Shown in pieces: positions 29,088-34,897 of a stretch of 34,897 bases of DNA. This DNA is from Nitrososphaerota archaeon (GTDB lineage Archaea > Thermoproteota > Nitrososphaeria > Nitrososphaerales > Gagatemarchaeaceae). Each line of letters starts with the position of its first letter. Position 1 is the first letter of the stretch. Below the pieces are notes generated by a model. The model was given only the letters and a program-made list of their open reading frames with translations. It had not been told where the DNA came from and made no database searches. The translations under genes and the position numbers were made by a program. The stretch lies in NCBI GenBank assembly GCA_028866945.1, contig JAGWHE010000010.1:1-34897 (forward strand), in the 5' to 3' direction.

Positions 29088-30905
29088 TTGTCAGACGCCG
29101 ATACCTCGCCGGAGTCCCGCACCATAGCGGAGGTACAGGCGTCCACTCGCTTTCTCTTGAGCTCCTTCAAGGCGAAGATGGGCGCTCTCAAGGAGTGCGG
29201 CCCCGACATCAGGAATCTGCTCAGGTTCGGGGTCGACGTCCATTCCGCAGCGGCCACAGCCAAGCGCTTCTTCGGCACGGACAGCGTTGAGTACATCGCG
29301 ATTGACGGCACCAACTCGGTGGACCAGCAGCTCGACCTGATCGTGTTCTATGTCGGGGCATTCGCTTACTCCGGGAGCGTCACCTTCGGCCCCTCGCGGG
29401 TCGAAGTCGGGGCCCCCAAGGCGGCAGACCTGGGCATGGCTGCTTCGGCCGCCATCCCCCTCTCTGAGGAAGACGCCGCCCAGGTCTTCGGGCAGAAACG
29501 CGAGTTCGGGGTGGAGGTCGACCCGGAGCGCCTCCCCAACGCCCTGATGCATGTCGCAGAGTACTACTTGGCCTACACCGGCGCCGAGGCGAACCCTTCG
29601 CGCAGGATCATCCTCCTTGACAGGACGCTCGCCGGGGACGTCGCGCACCTGGTGTGGAGCACACGTGATTTCATCAGGGAAGGTCGCTGCGTCCTAGAGG
29701 GGATTGACACCCCTTACGGCAGAGTCACCTCCTTCGACCTCGAGCTGGCGCGCATGCTTCTCCAGAACGGCGACCTGGCGATCCCCGCCCCCCGGAGCCA
29801 GCTCCTGAAATTCGCGGCCATCTCCTCTCTCTTCGGAGGAGACTCCCTCACCTCCGAGGAGCTGGTGGCTCATCTGGGGGCGGACCCGAAGTGGAGTGAG
29901 AGGCTGAACGACGACCTGGAGGAGCTCGACAGGCGCTTCAGCGCGTTTGAGCAGACGGGCCCGTCATTCCGGCTCAAGCCCGGTGCGCGGGACTACTGGG
30001 ACCGCGTCCTGCACGCGACTCTCGCCGTCTCGAGGCATGTCTTCAGCCCTGAAGGGGGGCACCCGCTGCGGATCAAGAAGGCCGCCTCTGAGCGCTGGGT
30101 GACAGCCGACGACCTTGACTTCATGGTCCTGGTCCTGGTGCGGGCTCTCACAAGGAAGGCATGGTCTGATGGGGTGCTCCCGATTGGCTTGATCAAAGAC
30201 ACCAACGCCTTCGAGCTCGTCAACTCTGTGGTGCCCCTGCTCGCCAGCGCCCACCTCCTGACGTCCCCCCCAAATTTCCCGAACTTCAACAGCGACAAGA
30301 TGCTCCTGCAGACCAACAGCGTGGTAAACGCGGCAGGCACCCCTACGCCCTGGCACACGCCAGAGATCGACGCCGCGTTCAGGACCATGGCCCCGCAGCC
30401 TGACCCCGCGCTCGGCGCGGGCGAAGCGCGCGTCAACGGAGCCTTCGAGAACGTGATCTATCCGGAGCGGGTCTATCTGAAGACCTACTTCCAGCTCTGG
30501 AGCAGCGAATCCAACCCCTCAGTCAGGAGCCACGTGTTCACCTACGACCGCCCCGCGTACCCAGGCTTCGACCACTGGGACGAGATTACCCTCTTCAACA
30601 GGGACGGCCCTGCCGACGTCAGGATCCACCCGGTGCTCCACTTCGTGCGCGGCTCCGACCTCACGAACATGGTCATGGCCATGCTCGCCGAGATGGGAAA
30701 GGAAGTGATTCCCGAAGCCCTGGGACACAACTATCCCCTCTTCCTGGCGGACAAGAAGGCGAAGTCTGTCCTTGAGGAGACCCGACAGGCGTACCTGGGT
30801 GCCGTGGCGATAGAGATGGCGAAGTCAGACCTCGACCAGCAGGTCCTCTTCTCCCGAAGGTTCAGGGACTACCGCAGCCAAATAGAGGGCAAGCGGAGGG
30901 GCTGA
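29088..30905 (+). CDS. nurA: NurA-domain nuclease (enlarged)
   Basis: A 605-residue protein, well above the usual 300-450 for NurA. The first catalytic motif YIAIDGTNSVD (D73) and the second IILLDRTLAGD (D178) match NurA metal ligands, and the C-terminal GHNYPLFLADKKAKSVLEE matches the closing NurA motif. Between them, about 235-300 looks like an inserted helix-turn-helix-like segment (LLKFAAISSLFGGDSLTSEELVAHLGADP). With HerA it resects DNA double-strand breaks to make 3' overhangs. TTG start at 29088 is leaderless; the stop is two bases before the herA start. Confidence 0.88.
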   Translation: MSDADTSPESRTIAEVQASTRFLLSSFKAKMGALKECGPDIRNLLRFGVDVHSAAATAKRFFGTDSVEYIAIDGTNSVDQQLDLIVFYVGAFAYSGSVTFGPSRVEVGAPKAADLGMAASAAIPLSEEDAAQVFGQKREFGVEVDPERLPNALMHVAEYYLAYTGAEANPSRRIILLDRTLAGDVAHLVWSTRDFIREGRCVLEGIDTPYGRVTSFDLELARMLLQNGDLAIPAPRSQLLKFAAISSLFGGDSLTSEELVAHLGADPKWSERLNDDLEELDRRFSAFEQTGPSFRLKPGARDYWDRVLHATLAVSRHVFSPEGGHPLRIKKAASERWVTADDLDFMVLVLVRALTRKAWSDGVLPIGLIKDTNAFELVNSVVPLLASAHLLTSPPNFPNFNSDKMLLQTNSVVNAAGTPTPWHTPEIDAAFRTMAPQPDPALGAGEARVNGAFENVIYPERVYLKTYFQLWSSESNPSVRSHVFTYDRPAYPGFDHWDEITLFNRDGPADVRIHPVLHFVRGSDLTNMVMAMLAEMGKEVIPEALGHNYPLFLADKKAKSVLEETRQAYLGAVAIEMAKSDLDQQVLFSRRFRDYRSQIEGKRRG

Positions 30906-30907
30906 AG

Positions 30908-32707
30908 TTGCAGCCATTCGACGACATCGGGGGGGAGTTCAAGGCACGGCTACGGGAGATCGCCACCACCACCCGTTCGACCGTGGACAACTCCACCGTC
31001 ACGTTCAGGACCGCCAGGATTGACTGCGAGTACACACCCAGGGTGATCAAAGGCCTCGCCATGGGGCAGCTCGTGGCCATCCCCAACGTCCAGGCGCTCG
31101 GCAGCAACAACTCCTACTCGCTTTACGAGATCGCCGACGTCTACCCCATGCACTACTCCATGCTCACCCTCGACCGCTCCCAGCCCGCTGCCATCAGGAC
31201 CGAGTTCATGGACCTGATCCAGAAGGAGTGGGAGAAGGGCTCCAAGAGCACTTGGATCGAGGTAGTGGCCGCCCCCATAGGCTATGTGATGAAGACCGCC
31301 GATGAGGAGATTACGTACGAGCGCAGAGCGATGGCGCCCCTCACCGGGAGCCCGGTCAGACTCCTGAGCAGGGAGTCCATCGAGAAGCTGATCTGCTTCA
31401 AGCCCGCCGACGGGAAGACGGACGACTACTCCCTGGGCAAGCTCATGGGCTTTACCGACGGTTCCATCCCGTTCTCGGTCAACCTGGAGCAACTCATCCA
31501 CTACATGAGCGGGACCTTCGCCTTCACCGGGAGCGGCAAGTCCAACCTCACGGCCACCGTCATCCGCAAGGCGATGCGCGCCATACCTGACCTCAAGGTG
31601 GTCATCTTCGACGTCTCGGCCGAATACGGCATCCACATCCTCGACGTCCTAAACCAGCTCCCAAGCCGCGTGCTCTTCACAGATTCGTTCAAGGACAGCA
31701 AGGACCCAGAGGCGGAGTACTTCAAACGTCACGCCACCCCGGAGGCGCTCGCGGACAGGGAGGCGGACTTCCGCTCCAAGATATCCGAGCTCTTCGCGGC
31801 CGGCAAGGTCGAGTTCCTCCAGACCCGCATGGCGGGGGAAGAAGACGCCGCCCGATTCAGCACCTACGAAGGCCTCATGGAGGTCCTCTCCAACACCCTC
31901 AACGAGAAGTTCGGTGCGGTCCAGCAGAAGATCCTCGTCCCCCAGGTCATCGAGATCATCAAGCACTTCCTCCGCGAAAACAGACTCGACATCGAGGCCA
32001 GGTTCGACACCAAGACGTTGGGGCTCATCGCCAAGATCCAGCCACTCCTCACAGACCTCCCGAGCAACAGCGCGCTGAAGAAGACCTTCGACAGCATCGC
32101 CAAGATTGTCGACACCATCCCGGAGACAGCGAGGAGCGAAGAAGGGTACAGCTGGAACAAGTTGGCGGACGAGATCCTCTCCACCGGCAAGGACTCCCCC
32201 AGGGTCTTCGTCATCAACCTCCCCGAAGCAGAAGACGCAAGGCTCGAGACGGCCAATGTCATCAACGAGGTGTTCAGGAAGCGCAAGAGGAGCTTCACAC
32301 TTTCGCCTAGGGTCCTCTTCATTATCGATGAGGCCCAGGAGTTCATCCCTCAGAACACCAGGAAGGAGGACGGTACGGACCAGTCGAGCAGGGCGCTCGA
32401 GCGCCTCCTCAGGCACGGCCGGAAGTATCACCTCAACTGCTGGGTGAGCACGCAGAGGGTGGCGCACCTCAACACCAACGCCCTCCAGCAGCTCCACAGC
32501 TACTTCGTCTCCACCATGCCGCGGCCCTACGACCGCCAGCTGATCTCCGACACCTTCGCCATCGACGACGCTTTCATGGAGCGGACCCTCGCCTTCCAGA
32601 ACGGCGACTGGCTCCTTACGAGCTTCAAGGCGACAGCGACACAGAACATCCCAGTGTTCTTCCACGCCGATAACAACGAAGAAATCCTAGACGCCTACCT
32701 GAAGTGA
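30908..32707 (+). CDS. herA: HerA helicase/translocase
   Basis: A 599-residue hexameric DNA translocase of the HerA-FtsK group. An N-terminal HAS-barrel-like region (about 25-150) is followed by Walker A FAFTGSGKSNL (G208-S212), VVIFDVSAEYG, Walker B VLFIIDEAQEF (D474, E475), and the sensor/arginine region RLLRHGRKYHLNCWVSTQR. It drives NurA during end resection. TTG at 30908 lies two bases after the nurA stop, with ribosome site GGAGGGG at 30895-30901, so the two proteins are made from one mRNA. Mre11 and Rad50, often adjacent in other archaea, are not in this window. Confidence 0.95.
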   Translation: MQPFDDIGGEFKARLREIATTTRSTVDNSTVTFRTARIDCEYTPRVIKGLAMGQLVAIPNVQALGSNNSYSLYEIADVYPMHYSMLTLDRSQPAAIRTEFMDLIQKEWEKGSKSTWIEVVAAPIGYVMKTADEEITYERRAMAPLTGSPVRLLSRESIEKLICFKPADGKTDDYSLGKLMGFTDGSIPFSVNLEQLIHYMSGTFAFTGSGKSNLTATVIRKAMRAIPDLKVVIFDVSAEYGIHILDVLNQLPSRVLFTDSFKDSKDPEAEYFKRHATPEALADREADFRSKISELFAAGKVEFLQTRMAGEEDAARFSTYEGLMEVLSNTLNEKFGAVQQKILVPQVIEIIKHFLRENRLDIEARFDTKTLGLIAKIQPLLTDLPSNSALKKTFDSIAKIVDTIPETARSEEGYSWNKLADEILSTGKDSPRVFVINLPEAEDARLETANVINEVFRKRKRSFTLSPRVLFIIDEAQEFIPQNTRKEDGTDQSSRALERLLRHGRKYHLNCWVSTQRVAHLNTNALQQLHSYFVSTMPRPYDRQLISDTFAIDDAFMERTLAFQNGDWLLTSFKATATQNIPVFFHADNNEEILDAYLK

Positions 32708-32725
32708 CGGAGGAACCGCCCTGGG

Positions 32726-34177
32726 TCAGTCGGCCAGGGGGACCGCGAATGCTCCGTGCTCGCCTTTCCGCTTCTTCGTCATGTATGCTGGCACGGCCGC
32801 GAACAGGCTGATGAACCCCATTATCAGGAAGAGCCCGTGAATCGACCCCACGAACTTCTCCTCAAGAAGCGGGCCAATCCCGCCTGACGCCCCGGAGAAT
32901 ATTGCTTGCAGCACTGTGTCGGGCACGCTGGCGGCCATGACGGCGAACGCGAGTCCCAGGCTCAACAGGAACCCCGTGTTCACCAAAGTCGACGACATCC
33001 CCGATGCGATCCCCCTCCTGGGCGCCGGGGTGGCGTTCATTATCGACGCGATGTTCGGCGCGACGAACAGCCCTCCCCCCGCGCCGGCCAGCGCCATGGG
33101 GACCAGAAGCATCGCGTAATTGATGTTGCTCAGTGGGAGCGGGAGGAGCCCGAACCAGAACAGGGCCACTGCCGTCACCAGCAGTCCGGCGGTTGCCAGC
33201 CCCCTCGACCCGATCTTGTCTGAATAGTGCCCGCTGAGAGGACCGAACGTGACGAACGCGACAGAGAACGGGATGAGCCACAGACCCGCCGTGTAGGCGT
33301 CGAGCAGGAGCACCCCCTGGAAGTAGAAGACCAGCACGAGCGACAACCCGCCCCTGGCAACGGAGGCCAGCAGGTTGCTGGCCATCCCCGTCGCGAACGC
33401 CCGAATCCTGAACAGCGAAAGGTCCATCATGGGGAACCTCACTTTGGTCTCCACGTAGCCGAACGCACCTATCATGGCCAGCCCTGCGGCCATGAGCCCC
33501 AGATACGCCAGGTCCCAGCCTATGAGCGCACCCAGCATCAGCCCTACAAGAAAGACCGTGAGCCCCCCGGAGAACAACAGGTTGCCGAGGGGGTCCAGTC
33601 TATCCCCCTTGCGCCGCTCCCCTGTCTCCTTGAGCTTGAAGTACGCCCACCCCGTTGCGAAGACCCCCACCGGGATGTTGATCCAGAATATGGACCTCCA
33701 GCCGAGGAAAGACCCTGCGAGCACCCCCCCGAGGGCCAGTCCCAGCACCGACCCCACTGTGCCCGCGACCTGATTGAGCCCGAGGGCTCTCCCTCTCTCG
33801 GTCGCCGGGAACACGTCGGTGAGGAGCGCCGCCGCGTTGGAAAAGATCAGGGCCCCGCCCGACCCCTGGACCAGCCGGAACAGGACCAGCGAGGAGCCGT
33901 TGGGGGCGACGCTGCAGAGTGCCGAGCCTATGGTGAACAGCGCGAACCCCACATTATAGAGCCTGACCCTTCCGAAGATGTCCGAGAGTCTCCCGAAGCT
34001 CATCAACAGCGAAGCCGTGACGAGAATGTACCCCATGATGATCCAGACGGCCTCGAAGGGGGTGGCGTGAAGGTCAGAGACAATGGTCGGCAGGGCGATC
34101 AGCACGATGTTGGAGTCGAGGATCGCCATGAAGGCGCCTATGGTGGTGTTAGTGAGCACCACGTACTTGTACTGCAA
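32726..34177 (-). CDS. MFS drug/metabolite transporter (DHA2/EmrB-QacA type)
   Basis: 483 residues with about fourteen hydrophobic helices, the DHA2 number. Motifs: LDSNIVLIALPTI in helix 1 (family form LDxTIVNVALP), the loop motif GRLSDIFGRVRLYNVG, LFRLVQGSGGALIF, and GRALGLNQVAGTVGSVLGLALGG (antiporter motif C region). Likely a proton-coupled exporter of drugs or metabolites. TTG start at 34177; the TATA-like TTTTATCC about 40 bp upstream implies a leader of about 13 nt containing GGGGAA. Convergent with herA after an 18-bp gap. Confidence 0.92.
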   Translation of the reverse strand: MQYKYVVLTNTTIGAFMAILDSNIVLIALPTIVSDLHATPFEAVWIIMGYILVTASLLMSFGRLSDIFGRVRLYNVGFALFTIGSALCSVAPNGSSLVLFRLVQGSGGALIFSNAAALLTDVFPATERGRALGLNQVAGTVGSVLGLALGGVLAGSFLGWRSIFWINIPVGVFATGWAYFKLKETGERRKGDRLDPLGNLLFSGGLTVFLVGLMLGALIGWDLAYLGLMAAGLAMIGAFGYVETKVRFPMMDLSLFRIRAFATGMASNLLASVARGGLSLVLVFYFQGVLLLDAYTAGLWLIPFSVAFVTFGPLSGHYSDKIGSRGLATAGLLVTAVALFWFGLLPLPLSNINYAMLLVPMALAGAGGGLFVAPNIASIMNATPAPRRGIASGMSSTLVNTGFLLSLGLAFAVMAASVPDTVLQAIFSGASGGIGPLLEEKFVGSIHGLFLIMGFISLFAAVPAYMTKKRKGEHGAFAVPLAD

Positions 34178-34213
34178 TTGGGGGTATTCCCCAGGGCACC
34201 CAAGGCGGTTGCG

Positions 34214-34222
34214 GATAAAATT
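34214..34222 (-). promoter_or_regulatory. TATA-like element for the MFS transporter gene
   Basis: AATTTTATC on the minus strand, about 40 bp before TTG 34177. Confidence 0.45.
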
Positions 34223-34257
34223 TCGTCCGGGCCCCTTTCAGGGCGCTGCTGGGCTCC

Positions 34258-34692
34258 CTACCTGATCCCGGCGAGCCTGTGCACTACCCTCATGCACCGG
34301 TCCATCACGAAGTCGACCTTCGCCGTCGAGAGGATCTCCTTCGCCTCTTCGTTCTCCAGGCCCAGCTGCCCCCAGAACACGAAGGGCCTCCCGGTCTTCG
34401 CCTTCATTTCAGCCACCTGCTTCGCCACCTGTGGGAACTCCTCCGACGGCCTGAAGACGTCGACGACCTCGACTTTGCTCGCCAACTCCCCGGGGATATC
34501 GGCGAGCGATGGGTATGCCTTCACGCCGTTCACATAGTCTGCGGTCGGGTTCACCGGGATGATCGTGTAACCCTGCCTCTGGAGGTAGGCTGGGACTGTG
34601 TTGGCGTCCTTCTCAGGGTTCTTCGACGCTCCCACGACTGCGATCACCTTGTATTTTCTCATCACTTCAGCAGGCTCAACGGTGAACTTCAT
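34258..34692 (-). CDS. CoA-binding domain protein (YccU-like)
   Basis: A 144-residue single Rossmann domain. VIAVVGASKNPEKDANTVPAYL is the nucleotide-binding loop, then IIPVNPTADYVNGVKAYPSL, VEVVDVFRPSEEFPQVA and a C-terminal VDFVMDRCMRVVH. This is the stand-alone CoA-binding fold related to the N-terminus of succinyl-CoA/acyl-CoA synthetases; the family binds CoA or acyl-CoA, but its physiological role is not settled. Leaderless ATG at 34692 with TATA box GTATTAACC. Divergent from a membrane protein gene with its own TATA box. Confidence 0.9.
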   Translation of the reverse strand: MKFTVEPAEVMRKYKVIAVVGASKNPEKDANTVPAYLQRQGYTIIPVNPTADYVNGVKAYPSLADIPGELASKVEVVDVFRPSEEFPQVAKQVAEMKAKTGRPFVFWGQLGLENEEAKEILSTAKVDFVMDRCMRVVHRLAGIR

Positions 34693-34713
34693 GCCTGCAT
34701 CTGAGCGGAATCC

Positions 34714-34722
34714 GGTTAATAC
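34714..34722 (-). promoter_or_regulatory. TATA box for the CoA-binding protein gene
   Basis: GTATTAACC on the minus strand, centred about 26 bp before ATG 34692. Confidence 0.55.
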
Positions 34723-34740
34723 AGCTGTCGGGCGAAGGCT

Positions 34741-34747
34741 CTAAAAG
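34741..34747 (+). promoter_or_regulatory. TATA box for the partial membrane-protein gene
   Basis: CTAAAAG, about 31 bp before ATG 34775; the gap between the two divergent TATA boxes is about 20 bp. Confidence 0.5.
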
Positions 34748-34774
34748 CGGATTCCGCGGGCGGGAACGACAGTC

Positions 34775-34897
34775 ATGTTCGCCGGATTCCTCTCGAACGT
34801 CCCCATCGGGACCGCCAACCTTTTGGCGTACTCCATGATGGTTCTCGTCGCCATCTTCCTCACCTTCGGCCCCACGGTCTACTACTTCTACTGGAGG
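34775..34897 (+). CDS. Membrane protein, N-terminal fragment, function unknown
   Basis: Forty-one codons up to the right edge. One strong hydrophobic segment (LLAYSMMVLVAIFLTFGPTV) is followed by an aromatic YYFYWR. It could be a membrane subunit of a respiratory or transport complex, but too little is present to choose. The leaderless ATG is supported by TATA spacing. Confidence 0.55.
   Translation, partial: MFAGFLSNVPIGTANLLAYSMMVLVAIFLTFGPTVYYFYWR

Noticed and set aside
28969-29088. Long form of the 101-residue hypothetical protein
   Set aside because: It would begin at the nurA start and cross the nurA TATA palindrome; a TATA-like CTTATT supports the shorter ATG 28968 form.
33227-34537. 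436-residue plus-strand frame opposite the MFS gene
   Set aside because: Composition is Arg, Pro, Glu and His rich with no domain-like pattern. It mirrors the third-position GC bias of the membrane protein on the other strand, which has all family motifs.

Overview
The window is GC-rich archaeal DNA, most likely from a Nitrososphaeria/Thaumarchaeota-type member of the TACK group. The pointers are an ESCRT-III (CdvB-like) division protein, a group II chaperonin with a Gly/Met-rich tail, a HerA-NurA break-repair pair, two geranylgeranyl-reductase-family flavoproteins, two intron-containing tRNAs, and a TATA box 26-32 bp upstream of most translation starts. Leaderless genes and TTG starts are very common. 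No ammonia-oxidation gene is present and the metabolic content looks heterotrophic, so a non-nitrifying soil or sediment lineage is plausible; this placement is inference.

Layout. 1-4.8 kb: 5' end of an acetyl-CoA synthetase gene, tRNA-Leu(UAA) with a 15-nt intron, DNA polymerase X sharing a promoter with a stand-alone Lrp-type RAM domain, then an M24 Xaa-Pro-type peptidase sharing a promoter with proline dehydrogenase, and a 58-codon small gene ending at a terminator-like hairpin. 4.8-11 kb: wHTH regulator, gamma-glutamyltransferase-family protein, Ser/Thr-rich secreted DUF4382-like protein, APC amino-acid permease, tRNA-Arg(CCU) with two introns, AlaX editing protein and a geranylgeranyl-reductase-like flavoprotein. 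11-15.4 kb: citrate synthase with an unusual N-terminal ribbon-helix-helix-like extension, a CBS-pair protein, and nuoABCD. 15.5-20 kb: DMT transporter, MscL, CdvB-like protein, TrmB-type regulator, geranylgeranyl reductase. 20-24.6 kb: DUF885-like metallopeptidase, PPOX-fold protein, TetR regulator with a perfect operator palindrome, class III nucleotide cyclase-TolB-TPR protein. 24.7-28.6 kb: thermosome, pterin-4a-carbinolamine dehydratase, three conserved-looking hypotheticals, a nucleotidyltransferase-fold protein. 28.6-34.9 kb: small hypothetical, NurA, HerA, MFS transporter, CoA-binding protein and the start of a membrane protein.

How the genes fit together. Peptide and amino-acid use recurs (M24 peptidase, proline dehydrogenase, GGT-family protein, DUF885-like peptidase, APC permease) and feeds acetyl-CoA, citrate synthase and an NADH-dehydrogenase-type complex I core. 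NurA and HerA form a translationally linked repair unit. The strongest structural signal is promoter architecture: several divergent pairs are fired from one near-palindromic TATA element lying midway between two start codons.

No stretch longer than 300 bases lacks a gene, and no insertion sequence, CRISPR array or rRNA gene was seen. All assignments come from reading the sequence; no database search was run.
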